From contig JABDOQ010000017.1 in the NCBI GenBank assembly GCA_013043165.1, positions 1 to 64,000 of the forward strand: DNA of 64,000 nt, read 5' to 3'. Every line of letters begins with the position of its first letter. Position 1 is the stretch's first letter. The DNA is from Woeseiaceae bacterium (GTDB lineage Bacteria > Pseudomonadota > Gammaproteobacteria > Steroidobacterales > Woeseiaceae). The position numbers and the translations under genes are program-made. This document shows positions 45,736 to 58,363 of the stretch, in pieces. The notes under the pieces are model-generated. The model was given only the letters and a program-made list of their open reading frames with translations, was not told the origin of the DNA and did not search any database.

Positions 45736-46719
45736 TTGAATGCTGTCCAGATTTCTCGGGACGTTGTCCTCGAGCCCGCCGATAATAGCCGCCTCGCGAA
45801 CCTGTGCGGGCAGTTTGATGAACACCTTAAACAAATCGAACGCCGCCTGGGTGTCGAAATCGCCAGCCGCGGAAATCGTTTCCGGGTGACCGGCCTTCCA
45901 GGGGCCGCCGAGGTCGGCGGTGAGGTCCTGATATCGCTATTCGAGATGACCGACAACGAACGCCTGGATCCGGAGCGTGTACACATGATGTTGCAGGAGT
46001 CCTTTATGAATGACGCGGATGTGACAACGCCAGCAGCTGAAGATGCCGGGGACGAGATATTCACGATTCAGACGCGACGCAAACTGATTCGCCCGCGCGG
46101 TGCCAACCAGACGGCGTACATGAAGAGCATCCAGCAGCACGATCTCGCCTTCGGTATCGGGCCGGCCGGCACGGGCAAAACCTATCTCGCCGTTGCGAGC
46201 GCCATCGACGCGCTAGAGTCTGAGCAGGTTCGCAGGATCGTGCTCGTCCGACCAGCCGTTGAAGCGGGCGAGCGACTGGGTTTCCTGCCGGGCGACTTGT
46301 CGCAAAAGGTTGATCCTTATCTACGGCCGATGTACGACGCGCTTTACGACATGATCGGCGCCGAGCGGGTAACGCGACTGATCGAACGCAACGTCATCGA
46401 GATAGCTCCGCTCGCATTCATGCGCGGTCGTTCGTTGAACGAGTCTTTCGTTATTCTCGACGAAGCACAGAATACCAGCGTCGAGCAAATGAAAATGTTC
46501 CTGACGCGCATCGGCTTCGGTTCACGCGCGGTTGTTACCGGTGACATTACGCAGATCGATTTGCCGTCGGGGCAGCAATCTGGTCTCAAGAATGCGACCG
46601 AAGTCCTCAACAACGTCAAGGGGGTGGCGTTCACCTACTTCACGCCAAAGGATGTGGTGCGACACCAGCTGGTGCAGCGCATCGTCAGGGCTTACGAAGA
46701 AAGTGAACAGGAAGGCTGA
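45736..46719 (+). CDS. ybeZ: PhoH-like ATPase (YbeZ)
   Basis: The 327-aa product has an N-terminal KH-like segment (residues about 30-70). The PhoH P-loop domain follows with FGIGPAGTGKTYLAV, Walker B FVILDEAQNTS and VVTGDITQIDLP. YbeZ works with YbeY in rRNA maturation. Start TTG 45736 is the only one giving the full family length; its AGAGG site is rather far upstream. It is 119 nt after miaB and 9 nt before ybeY. Confidence 0.94.
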   Translation: MNAVQISRDVVLEPADNSRLANLCGQFDEHLKQIERRLGVEIASRGNRFRVTGLPGAAEVGGEVLISLFEMTDNERLDPERVHMMLQESFMNDADVTTPAAEDAGDEIFTIQTRRKLIRPRGANQTAYMKSIQQHDLAFGIGPAGTGKTYLAVASAIDALESEQVRRIVLVRPAVEAGERLGFLPGDLSQKVDPYLRPMYDALYDMIGAERVTRLIERNVIEIAPLAFMRGRSLNESFVILDEAQNTSVEQMKMFLTRIGFGSRAVVTGDITQIDLPSGQQSGLKNATEVLNNVKGVAFTYFTPKDVVRHQLVQRIVRAYEESEQEG

Positions 46720-46728
46720 CGCGATCCG

Positions 46729-47220
46729 GTGACTACCCAGGCCTCGCTGGTCATCGACGTCCAGATCGCTTGTCATGAGTCGGACGTTCCCTCGGCAAGA
46801 CAAATACGGTCCTGGGTAACCCGGGCCGTAGCAGGCTCGGGGAGGAAGATTGCTGCCAACGCTGAAATATCGGTGCGTTTGGTCGACAGGGAAGAGATCC
46901 GCTTGCTGAATCGTGACTATCGGCAGCTGGACAAGACGACCAACGTGCTGTCGTTCCCGGCAGGAGAGATATCAGGGCTTCCGGCGGAAGCCGCACAGCT
47001 GCTGGGCGACGTCGTGGTCTGTGCCGCGGTCGTGCGCGATGAAGCGACCACACAGGGCAAATCCGAAGACGAGCATTGGGCGCACATGCTGGTGCACGGC
47101 ACGCTGCACCTCTTGGGCTATGATCACGAAACGGCGGCTGAGGCCGCGGAAATGGAGGCCCTGGAGGCCAGCATTCTGGCGGCCAACGGGCTGACAGACC
47201 CATACCTCACGTCGCCCTAG
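46729..47220 (+). CDS. ybeY: Endoribonuclease YbeY
   Basis: The 163-aa single-strand RNase acts in 16S 3' processing and ribosome quality control. The zinc triad H123, H127 and H133 lies in HGTLHLLGYDH. Residue 65-77 segment RQLDKTTNVLSFP is conserved. GTG 46729 starts 9 nt after ybeZ. Confidence 0.96.
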   Translation: MTTQASLVIDVQIACHESDVPSARQIRSWVTRAVAGSGRKIAANAEISVRLVDREEIRLLNRDYRQLDKTTNVLSFPAGEISGLPAEAAQLLGDVVVCAAVVRDEATTQGKSEDEHWAHMLVHGTLHLLGYDHETAAEAAEMEALEASILAANGLTDPYLTSP

Positions 47221-47242
47221 AGACCTGATAGACTGGGAAAAT

Positions 47243-48094
47243 ATGAACGACAAACCGCCAAGTACGGGCGGCTCGGGAATACCCGGACTCGTCGCGCGAA
47301 TCAAGCGCGCGTTCAAGGGTGAGCCCTGGAGCCGCGATGAAATACAGACCTTTATCCAGTCCGAAGTCGAACTCGATGCCGAGGAAAAGAGCATGCTTTT
47401 CGGCGTACTCGAGGTATCCGAGACCCAGGTGCGCGATGTCATGGTGCCGCGCTCGCAAATGGTTGTCATCGATATCCAGCAGGAGTTCGACGAGATTCTC
47501 GCACTGATCGTCGAATCCGGACATTCCCGCTTTCCAGTAATCGGCGCAGATCGAGACGAAATCGTTGGCATACTGCTGGCCAAAGATCTGCTGCGCTATT
47601 TCGGATCCGATGCAGCTAAAGAAATTACGATACAAAAGGTGCTGAGACCGGCGGCCGTCATACCGGAGTCAAAGCGCCTGAATGCGTTGCTGAAAGAATT
47701 CCGGGCCAGTCACAATCACATGGCCATTGTCGTCGATGAATACGGTGGCGTTGCGGGCCTGCTGACGATCGAGGACGTGCTCGAGGAAATTGTCGGTGAA
47801 ATCGACGATGAGCACGACCAGGAAGAGGCGGTGTTCATTCGTCCGGACGGCGATCGAAACGGCAAGCCGAGCTATGCGGTCCGTGCATTGACACGCGTCG
47901 AAGACTTCAACGAGTATTTTTCGTGCGAACTGGAAGACGAGGAATACGATACGATCGGTGGACTTGTCATGCATGAGCTGGGTCGGCTGCCGCGTCGCGG
48001 CGAGAAAGTCTATTTCGGCGGTTTCGAATTTGCCGTGATCAAAGCCGACAAGCGGCGCATTGATGCGCTGCAGGTTCAGCGACGGGGCGAGTAG
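47243..48094 (+). CDS. corC: Magnesium/cobalt efflux-associated protein CorC
   Basis: The 283-aa cytosolic protein has a CBS pair ([20 protein letters not shown] and [40 protein letters not shown]). A C-terminal CorC/HlyC domain with [12 protein letters not shown] and LPRRGEKV follows. It is linked to divalent-cation export and to the YbeY-YbeZ pathway (YbeX). It is followed at 5 nt by lnt. Confidence 0.94.
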   Translation: MNDKPPSTGGSGIPGLVARIKRAFKGEPWSRDEIQTFIQSEVELDAEEKSMLFGVLEVSETQVRDVMVPRSQMVVIDIQQEFDEILALIVESGHSRFPVIGADRDEIVGILLAKDLLRYFGSDAAKEITIQKVLRPAAVIPESKRLNALLKEFRASHNHMAIVVDEYGGVAGLLTIEDVLEEIVGEIDDEHDQEEAVFIRPDGDRNGKPSYAVRALTRVEDFNEYFSCELEDEEYDTIGGLVMHELGRLPRRGEKVYFGGFEFAVIKADKRRIDALQVQRRGE

Positions 48095-48099
48095 AATAC

Positions 48100-52126
<4,027 letters not shown>

Positions 52127-52127
52127 A

Positions 52128-52595
52128 ATGGTCTGCATAGCAGTCGTTACGCTCATCGCCGGCTGCGGCTTTCACCTCCAGGGTGCGTTTACGGCGCCTG
52201 CCACGCTGGAGCGTACCTATATTGCGACCAATGATCAGTACAGCCAGTTCTACCGGGAGCTTCGTTTACAGCTGCAGGATGCGGGCGTCCAGCTTGTCGA
52301 TACGCAGGCCGAGTCGACAGCAACATTCTCGATTCTGTATGACGAAACCGATCAGCGTGTACTGTCCGTATCCGCTCGCAACGTGCCTACTGAGTACGAG
52401 GTGTATTACACAATTCAGTATGCTATCGATGGCACTGATAGCAGACTGCTGGAAACACAGGACTTGACCATTACGCGCAACTACACCTATGACTCGAGGC
52501 TGGTTCTGGGCAAGGCTCGCGAAGAGGAGTTGCTGCGAGAAGCAATCGTCAGAGATCTCGTTCGCATCGTCCTGAAACAAATCTCAACCATATAG
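52128..52595 (+). CDS. lptE: LPS-assembly lipoprotein LptE
   Basis: The 155-aa product has a lipoprotein signal with lipobox LIAGC (Cys13) and the LptE opening GCGFHLQGAF. LptE plugs the LptD barrel that inserts lipopolysaccharide into the outer membrane. ATG 52128 is one base after leuS. In E. coli holA follows directly; here the next gene is unrelated and holA is 4.8 kb away. Confidence 0.92.
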   Translation: MVCIAVVTLIAGCGFHLQGAFTAPATLERTYIATNDQYSQFYRELRLQLQDAGVQLVDTQAESTATFSILYDETDQRVLSVSARNVPTEYEVYYTIQYAIDGTDSRLLETQDLTITRNYTYDSRLVLGKAREEELLREAIVRDLVRIVLKQISTI

Positions 52596-52602
52596 ACATA
52601 GC

Positions 52603-53106
52603 GTGGCTGCGATAGTAAATCGCAAAGTACTGACCATCGCCGATGTCGAGTTCGGTGATCTCGTTTCATTGCTGAGCCAATACGATCTTCAATTGCTCGT
52701 CGAGAATGATAACGAGCCAATCACGGGCAGCTACTGGGGCGACTCGGAAGCAGGAATCGTAGGCAAGACGGTATATGTACGTCGCGACACGCCCGTGCAT
52801 TCCCTGTTGCACGAAAGTTGCCATGTTATTTGCATGACAGCGGATCGCCGGGAACGGCTCGATCGTGATGCCGGGGGTGACGATCTCGAGGAGGCCGGCG
52901 TGTGTTATCTGCAGCTTGTTCTTGCGGACCGCATCAGCGGGGTCGGGCGAGAACGTCTCATGCAGGACATGGACGCATGGGGCTACAGTTTCCGTCTTGG
53001 CAGTACCCGTGAATGGTTCGAGAAAGACGCCGAAGACGCCCGAAAATTCCTTATTAATCATGGTCTTTTGACTCAGCATGGGGAGCCCGTTAGCGCTCTG
53101 CGCTGA
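52603..53106 (+). CDS. Uncharacterised protein with HExxH motif
   Basis: The 167-aa soluble protein contains LLHESCHVICM with HExxH at residues 70-74, followed by DDLEEAGVCYLQ at 93-104, which could supply a third zinc ligand. This is the layout of a gluzincin-type metalloprotease core. There is no signal peptide, so it acts in the cytoplasm. I recognise no named family. Start GTG 52603 is 7 nt after lptE. Confidence 0.7.
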   Translation: MAAIVNRKVLTIADVEFGDLVSLLSQYDLQLLVENDNEPITGSYWGDSEAGIVGKTVYVRRDTPVHSLLHESCHVICMTADRRERLDRDAGGDDLEEAGVCYLQLVLADRISGVGRERLMQDMDAWGYSFRLGSTREWFEKDAEDARKFLINHGLLTQHGEPVSALR

Positions 53107-53135
53107 CGGTCAGACTGCGAAGTGTATAGTCTCGT

Positions 53136-53834
53136 ATGGTCTGGATTCGCTATGTTCTGTATTTTGTCGCGACCGCGTTCGTGACGCTGGCTCTGACGCA
53201 GATGGAAATTGCGTCGCCGGGTAGCCTGAAGCTGCATCTCGTAGTCTCCGACAGTGACGTCTATGGCACGAGTGAGTTCTCGCCTGTCGAAATTATTCAG
53301 GCGATCATTCTGGGTGTCTGCGGTCTCATCATGCTCTGGGTAGCAAGATATTGTCCGTCCCAGCGGCCGATTGCCTTCGGCTTTGGAGGCCTGGCACTGG
53401 TGTTCCTGATCCGCGAGTCCGATTATTTTCTCGACCGGTTTGTCGCTGACAACTTGTGGCAGGTACTCGTCGCCATCCTGGGTTCACTGCTTATTGCCTA
53501 CACGTACCGACATCGAAAGCGGCTGACGATTGCGCTTGCACGCATATGGCCGTCGCCGGGACTGACCTTATTGTTCGCCGGCGCCATTATTTTGTTTGCC
53601 TTTGTACCATTGGTCGGTCATGAACCGCTGTGGCAATCGATCCTCGGCGATGCGTATCAACGCGTTATCAAGCTGGCAATCGAGGAATTCATCGAGCTTA
53701 TGGGTTACTACCTTTGGATGATCGGTACGATCGAATACGCATTTGAGGCGCGAGCGATCGCGTACCGGGCGCCGCAGCCCGCCGTACGACGACAGCGTGA
53801 CAAACGACGTCGAACGGCGAAACGCACTTTCTGA
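53136..53834 (+). CDS. Hypothetical polytopic membrane protein
   Basis: The 232-aa product has about six hydrophobic helices, the first at residues 3-20 and the last near 190-205 (EFIELMGYYLWMIGTIEYAF). It ends in a strongly basic tail (RRQRDKRRRTAKRTF). Conserved-looking charged residues E and D lie within or beside helices. The family was not recognised. It is followed by the palindrome-rich island. Confidence 0.65.
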   Translation: MVWIRYVLYFVATAFVTLALTQMEIASPGSLKLHLVVSDSDVYGTSEFSPVEIIQAIILGVCGLIMLWVARYCPSQRPIAFGFGGLALVFLIRESDYFLDRFVADNLWQVLVAILGSLLIAYTYRHRKRLTIALARIWPSPGLTLLFAGAIILFAFVPLVGHEPLWQSILGDAYQRVIKLAIEEFIELMGYYLWMIGTIEYAFEARAIAYRAPQPAVRRQRDKRRRTAKRTF

Positions 53835-53870
53835 CTACCCCCACCCACCTTTCTTTCCGCTGGGCGCCGA

Positions 53871-53987
53871 TTGGGTAGCTCCTCGCGCTTAAGCTCGCTC
53901 GACGTCCCTGTCTCGCTCGCATCGGGTTCCGCTTGCTTTGGCGCCCTGCGTCGCGGCGCTTCACACGACGCTCGAGGAGCTACCCAA
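53871..53987. repeat. Long inverted repeat in the island
   Basis: TTGGGTAGCTCCTCG and CGAGGAGCTACCCAA are perfect complements 87 nt apart. Single-stranded, this would fold into a large stem-loop. The arm contains TAGCTCC rather than the REP core. Confidence 0.88.
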
Positions 53988-54112
53988 CCGACACCCTCCG
54001 GCAACACGACTGGGCAGCGGCGGATAGGGCTGCGCGCTTTGCGGCGGCGAGTGCGAGCCTGCCTAAGGCAGGCGGCCGACAAACCAAGCGGTCTGGCGAC
54101 CGCCGCTATCGC

Positions 54113-54138
54113 TTCGCGCCCTGGGGGCGCTCCTACAG
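54113..54138 (-). repeat. REP-like element, inverted, inside the island
   Basis: On the minus strand the sequence starts TGTAGGAGCGCCCCCAGGGC. The stem is GCGCCC/GGGCGC, almost identical to the copy at 10050-10074. Confidence 0.78.
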
Positions 54139-54166
54139 ACACACGATTTGGCAGCGGCGGGGAACG

Positions 54167-54220
54167 CGGCGATGGCTTGCGACGCGACGTTGCGTCGCTG
54201 GAGCTAGCAAGCCATCGCCG
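54167..54220. repeat. Nested inverted repeat in the island
   Basis: CGGCGATGGCTTGC pairs perfectly with GCAAGCCATCGCCG. Nested within is GCGACGC/GCGTCGC with a 6-nt loop. Confidence 0.85.
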
Positions 54221-54303
54221 TGATCAACGCCAGCCCATTGGGCAGGGCATGAGCTCCCCCCAAACGGGGCCGCCGCGAAGCAAAAAGTAAGGGGTGAGGG
54301 TGG

Positions 54304-54801
54304 TTACAGGACGGTGGGATTCGGCGCGTCGCCGTAGACGTCCGCGGGATCAAATACCTTTTCGGTGTCCGTCCACTCGAGATCCACGTGTCCGTCGGCC
54401 TGTTTCGACGCAAAATCGCCGCCAATTGGAACCTTGCGGTAGAAGCAGCTGCGATACCCTACGTGACAACTCGCGCCGCCGGCGACATCAACGCGCAGCC
54501 ATATGCAGTCCTGATCATCGTCGACCAGGAGTTCGCGCACTGTCTGCACGAGCCCGCTCGTTGCTCCCTTGTGCCAAAGAACCTGCCGGCTGCGGCTATA
54601 GTAGTGAGCTTCGCCCGTGCTGATCGTCAGCTGCAGCGCCTCGGCGTTCATGTAGCCCTGCATGAGCAACTCGCCGGTATCGGCATCCGTCGTCACAGCT
54701 GTAATCAGGCCGCGTTCGTCGAACCTGGGCGCGAGCTCATTGCCTTCCTCGACCTGTTCGATGGATTTGCGGGCTTGAAATCTGACCGGCGCGACAGACA
54801 T
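54304..54801 (-). CDS. hisI: Phosphoribosyl-AMP cyclohydrolase
   Basis: The 165-aa enzyme opens the purine ring of PR-AMP in histidine synthesis. Signatures are [30 protein letters not shown] and [14 protein letters not shown]. Zinc Cys112 and Cys119 are kept. The usual DCD motif reads DDDQDC here, so the third cysteine is shifted to residue 99. About 30 residues precede and follow the core domain. No hisE or other his genes are nearby. Confidence 0.9.
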   Translation of the reverse strand: MSVAPVRFQARKSIEQVEEGNELAPRFDERGLITAVTTDADTGELLMQGYMNAEALQLTISTGEAHYYSRSRQVLWHKGATSGLVQTVRELLVDDDQDCIWLRVDVAGGASCHVGYRSCFYRKVPIGGDFASKQADGHVDLEWTDTEKVFDPADVYGDAPNPTVL

Positions 54802-54906
54802 TGGCAGTCCTCGTTAATATTCATGCGGGCCGGAAGAATACCGATCGTAGCCGTCAGCAGCAATATTGCTATGATTGCGTTTTTTGACCGACCGAACCGA
54901 GACGCG

Positions 54907-56286
54907 ATGACTATACAGCTGCACGACACGCTCCGCGGCAAGAAAGTCCGCTTTGAACCCCAGGAAGCGGGTGAGGTGACGATGTACCTTTGCGGGCCGA
55001 CCGTCTACAACTACGCGCACATCGGCAATGCCCGACCTGCCGTCGTGTTCGATCTGCTGGCGCGAGTTTTGCGCCGCCGATACAAACTGACGTTCGCCCG
55101 CAATATCACGGACGTGGACGACAAGATCAACGCGGCGTCGATCGAGACAGGCAGGCCTATTGACGATATTACGGCCCACTACATCAAGGCATACAACGAT
55201 GATATGGCTGCGCTGGGCGTTCAGCCGCCCGACGTCGAGCCGCGCGCCACGCAACATATTGACGTAATGATCGCAATGATCGAATCGCTGGTCGAAAAAG
55301 GCTTTGCCTACGTTGCAGAAGGGCATGTGCTTTTCGATGTTTCGTCGTTTGAGCGCTACGGCGAGCTGTCGAAACGCGATCTGCGGGAAATGATCGCAGG
55401 ATCGCGAGTCGAGGTCGCGCCGTACAAGAAATCCGCACACGACTTCGTACTTTGGAAACCGTCGACAGCGGAACTTCCGGGATGGGACTCACCGTGGGGG
55501 AGAGGGCGGCCCGGCTGGCATATTGAATGCTCCGCCATGGCGGAAAAACACCTCGGTAAGACGATTGATATTCATGCCGGCGGGCAGGATCTTGTTTTTC
55601 CGCACCATGAAAACGAACGTGCCCAGAGCCGCTGCGCCCACGATGGCGCTCCGTTCGCGCGCTATTGGCTGCACAACGGTTTCCTGAGCCTCAATGAAAC
55701 CAAGATGTCGAAGTCATTGGGCAACGTCCTGCTCGTGCACGACATGATCGAGACCATCCCGGGTGAAGTCATTCGGCTCGCGCTGTTGAGCGCACATTAT
55801 CGGCAGCCGCTCGACTGGTCCGCTGCGACCATCGAATCGGCGCGGCGCATGCTCGACCGGCTTTACGGTGCGGTTCGCGGTATTTCCGTTTCCGACGAGG
55901 CGCGTCGCGCAGCGACTGTACCTGATGCATTGCTCGAGGCGCTGGAGGACGATCTCAATACGCCCAGGGCATTGGCCGAAGTTTTTGCACTGGCGCGCGC
56001 GCTCAACAAGGCAAATGAGGAGAACGAAAAGCAGTCGCTCGCGGCACAGTTGTATGCCTGCGGCGAGTTGATGGGCCTGCTCGGCGACGATCCCGAGCAG
56101 TGGTTTGCGGGGCACGTTGAAGGTGACATGCCTGCCGCAGAAATCGAAGCGCTGATCGAGGAACGCAATGCGGCAAAGGCCGAGCGCGATTTCAAACGGG
56201 CCGACGCCATTCGTGATCAGCTGCAGGCCGCGGGAGTCAGCATTCAGGACAGTCGCAGCGGCACGACCTGGCGTCGGGGCGGTTGA
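54907..56286 (+). CDS. cysS: Cysteinyl-tRNA synthetase
   Basis: The 459-aa class Ia enzyme. Zinc-binding C29, the HIGN motif at 38-41 (AHIGNARP), further zinc ligands in HIECSAMA and FPHHENE, and KMSKS in ETKMSKSLGN are all present. ATG 54907 is the family start; the frame runs open upstream only because it is antisense to hisI. sufE follows 4 nt after its stop. Confidence 0.97.
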   Translation: MTIQLHDTLRGKKVRFEPQEAGEVTMYLCGPTVYNYAHIGNARPAVVFDLLARVLRRRYKLTFARNITDVDDKINAASIETGRPIDDITAHYIKAYNDDMAALGVQPPDVEPRATQHIDVMIAMIESLVEKGFAYVAEGHVLFDVSSFERYGELSKRDLREMIAGSRVEVAPYKKSAHDFVLWKPSTAELPGWDSPWGRGRPGWHIECSAMAEKHLGKTIDIHAGGQDLVFPHHENERAQSRCAHDGAPFARYWLHNGFLSLNETKMSKSLGNVLLVHDMIETIPGEVIRLALLSAHYRQPLDWSAATIESARRMLDRLYGAVRGISVSDEARRAATVPDALLEALEDDLNTPRALAEVFALARALNKANEENEKQSLAAQLYACGELMGLLGDDPEQWFAGHVEGDMPAAEIEALIEERNAAKAERDFKRADAIRDQLQAAGVSIQDSRSGTTWRRGG

Positions 56287-56290
56287 CGCG

Positions 56291-56716
56291 ATGACGAACG
56301 AAGTACAGGCAGCACAGCAGGAACTCATCGAGGAATTCAGTCTTTTCGAGGATTGGATGGATCGCTATCAGTACCTGATTGACCTCGGACGCCGACTGCC
56401 TGAATTTCCCGAGGCGCTGCGCACGGAAGAAAACCGTATCAGGGGCTGCCAGTCGCAGGTCTGGTTTGTCGCAGAGAAAAAGGACGGTCGACTGGAGTTT
56501 CGGGCGATCAGCGACGCGGCAATTGTATCGGGTCTTATCGCCCTGTTGCTGCGCCTCTATAGCGGCCGATATCCGCAGGATATACTCGATACCCCGCCGG
56601 ACTTCGTGACAGCGCTGCAGCTCGAGAGCCACCTGAGTCCGACGCGCAGCAACGGCCTGTCATCCATGCTCAAGGCAATCCGCGGTTTTGCGACCGAGGC
56701 CTTGCGGGCCGCCTGA
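56291..56716 (+). CDS. sufE: Sulfur acceptor protein SufE
   Basis: The 141-aa protein has the acceptor cysteine C53 in RGCQSQVWF. SufE takes persulfide sulfur from the SufS desulfurase for Fe-S cluster assembly; no sufS is nearby. Placement directly after cysS links cysteine use and sulfur transfer. The stop shares an A with the yidD start (TGATG). Confidence 0.93.
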   Translation: MTNEVQAAQQELIEEFSLFEDWMDRYQYLIDLGRRLPEFPEALRTEENRIRGCQSQVWFVAEKKDGRLEFRAISDAAIVSGLIALLLRLYSGRYPQDILDTPPDFVTALQLESHLSPTRSNGLSSMLKAIRGFATEALRAA

Positions 56717-56979
56717 TGCCCTCCGCGGCAAGCCGACTACTGGCGAAGCCTCTGATCTGGCTCGTCAAATTCTATCGGCTGGCAGTTTCGCCCTGGCTGG
56801 GCGGCAACTGCCGCTATCAACCCACCTGCTCGAGCTATGCGATCGAGGCCCTGCAAACGCACGGTGTACTTCGAGGCAGTTGGCTGGCCGCAAGACGCAT
56901 GGCTCGTTGCCATCCCTGGGGTGGCTCAGGCTACGACCCTGTGCCAGGTACCGGGCAGGACAGGCATGAGGCCAACTGA
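56716..56979 (+). CDS. yidD: Membrane protein insertion efficiency factor YidD
   Basis: The 87-aa protein has an amphipathic N-terminus ([18 protein letters not shown]) and the family core [19 protein letters not shown] with [12 protein letters not shown]. YidD normally lies beside rnpA and yidC. Here it is coupled to sufE, away from that locus. Confidence 0.93.
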   Translation: MPSAASRLLAKPLIWLVKFYRLAVSPWLGGNCRYQPTCSSYAIEALQTHGVLRGSWLAARRMARCHPWGGSGYDPVPGTGQDRHEAN

Positions 56980-57071
56980 CCCGGTTCGGGCCATAGTCGC
57001 TCGCCCCCGCTCATGCGTGGTAATGCGGGACTCGTGGCAATATTGAGCCGAAATTGAACGCCAAAATGGGG

Positions 57072-57099
57072 TTATTACGCCGCCAATGGGCTGTACAAT
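57072..57099 (+). promoter_or_regulatory. Possible promoter upstream of the Trm112-like gene
   Basis: TACAAT (57094-57099) follows TTATTA (57072-57077) with a 16-bp spacer. It sits only 8 nt before ATG 57108, so the transcript would be nearly leaderless. No ribosome-binding site is seen. The gap 56980-57107 holds nothing else recognisable. Confidence 0.4.
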
Positions 57100-57107
57100 A
57101 ATGAGCC

Positions 57108-57362
57108 ATGGATAAGCGACTTCTGACGATACTTCGATGTCCGGTGAGCCACAAGGGCCTGGCGGTTCTGAAGAAAGACAGGCTGGAGCAGGTTAACGCC
57201 GCGATCCACGCCGGAGGCCTCGTCAACAATGAGGGATCGAAGCTTGCCGAGCCACTGGCAGAAGCGCTGGTTACAGACGACGGCAAGCGTATCTATCCGG
57301 TTGCCGACGGTATCCCGGTTCTGCTCGAAGGCGAATCCATCTCCATGGAGCAGCTTGTTTGA
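57108..57362 (+). CDS. Trm112-like (UPF0434) protein
   Basis: The 84-aa protein begins LLTILRCPVSHKGLAVL and ends with RIYPVADGIPVLLEGESI, the zinc-ribbon-like Trm112p pattern with a reduced cysteine set (one Cys here). Related proteins activate methyltransferases. Its stop overlaps the holA TTG start by 4 nt. Confidence 0.85.
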   Translation: MDKRLLTILRCPVSHKGLAVLKKDRLEQVNAAIHAGGLVNNEGSKLAEPLAEALVTDDGKRIYPVADGIPVLLEGESISMEQLV

Positions 57363-58363
57363 AGATCCAGGCAAATCAGCTCTCGTCTCATCTCAAGAAA
57401 TCGCTCGCACCTTGCTACCTCGTTACCGGTGATGAACACCTGCTCGTCGCGGAGGCGCTGGATGCGATTCGCGAGGCGGCACGGCAGCGCGGTTTCGGTA
57501 TGCGTGAGCTGCACGTTGCGACGGCCGGTTTCGACTGGCTGCAGCTTGCCGCGTCGAGCGCTAACCTGTCGCTGTTCGCCGAACGGCGCATGATCGAGCT
57601 GCGACTGCCGACCGGCAAGCCCGGACGTGCTGGCGGTGAGGCGATTATCGAGCTCGTGCGACAGTCCGGACCCGAGACTCTGTTCATTGTTACGGCGCCG
57701 AAGCTGGATCGAAGCGCCGCTGCCTCGAAATGGGCAAAGACGATCGATCAAAAGGGCGTCAGTCTGCCGATCTGGCCCATCGGTATTCGCGAGCTGCCGG
57801 GCTGGATCGCCAATCGCATGCGCAGCGCCGGACTGCAGCCCGAGCGCGATGTCGTCACGCTTATTGCCGATCGTGTCGAGGGCAACCTGCTCGCGGCCGG
57901 CCAGGAAATCGAGAAGCTGCGTTTGCTGCTCGGCGAAGGACCTGTCAGCGTCGAGGATGTCAGCAACGCGGTCGTCAACAGCAGTCGCTACGATGTCTAC
58001 AAACTTGCTGATGCCGCCATGGCCGGCGATGCGACGCGCGCGGTCAGGATCCTGGGTGGCCTTCGCTCGGAAGGCGTCGAGCCGGTCATCGTCATGTGGG
58101 CGCTCACTCGCGAACTGCGCACGCTTTCGAAACTTGATGACGTTATTCGCCAGGGCGGTGATCTCGGCAGCGCGATGCAGAAGAACGGCGTTTGGCGTAA
58201 TCGTCAGGGGCTTGTGCGTAGCTGTATCGGACGACACCAGCGCGGTTCCTTTAACCGCATGTTGAAATCTGCGGGGCGTGCCGATGCGGCGGCCAAAGGA
58301 CAGCGCGCCGGGGATCCGTGGCAGATGGCGTGCGATCTCGTCGTTGGAATGGCGCGCCTATGA
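57359..58363 (+). CDS. holA: DNA polymerase III subunit delta
   Basis: The 334-aa clamp-loader subunit opens the beta clamp. N-terminal CYLVTGDEHLLVAEALDAIR (residues 19-38) and the mid-region VIWPIGIRELPGWIANRM-type segment fit HolA. Start is TTG 57359 overlapping the preceding stop. It overlaps nadD by 4 nt. In E. coli holA directly follows lptE. Confidence 0.92.
   Translation: MKIQANQLSSHLKKSLAPCYLVTGDEHLLVAEALDAIREAARQRGFGMRELHVATAGFDWLQLAASSANLSLFAERRMIELRLPTGKPGRAGGEAIIELVRQSGPETLFIVTAPKLDRSAAASKWAKTIDQKGVSLPIWPIGIRELPGWIANRMRSAGLQPERDVVTLIADRVEGNLLAAGQEIEKLRLLLGEGPVSVEDVSNAVVNSSRYDVYKLADAAMAGDATRAVRILGGLRSEGVEPVIVMWALTRELRTLSKLDDVIRQGGDLGSAMQKNGVWRNRQGLVRSCIGRHQRGSFNRMLKSAGRADAAAKGQRAGDPWQMACDLVVGMARL

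Larger units (their letters stand above)
53838..54303. repeat. Palindrome-rich intergenic island
   Basis: This non-coding region of about 470 nt lies between the membrane-protein gene and hisI. It contains a 15-bp perfect inverted repeat (53871-53885 with 53973-53987) and an inverted REP copy (54113-54138). A 14-bp perfect inverted repeat (54167-54180 with 54207-54220) encloses a further 7-bp one (54179-54185 with 54192-54198). The ends are loosely inverted too: ACCCCCACCCACCTTTCTTT at the left against a complementary-type A/G-rich right end. Short open frames in it have no family match and are rejected. Confidence 0.75.

Noticed and set aside
53708-54142. Open frames inside the palindrome island on both strands
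   Set aside because: They run through perfect inverted repeats and a REP element, have arginine/serine-rich random composition, and show no start signals.
54388-54906. Apparent 173-codon N-terminal extension of CysS
   Set aside because: It is antisense to hisI and lacks homology; the synthetase N-terminus begins at ATG 54907.
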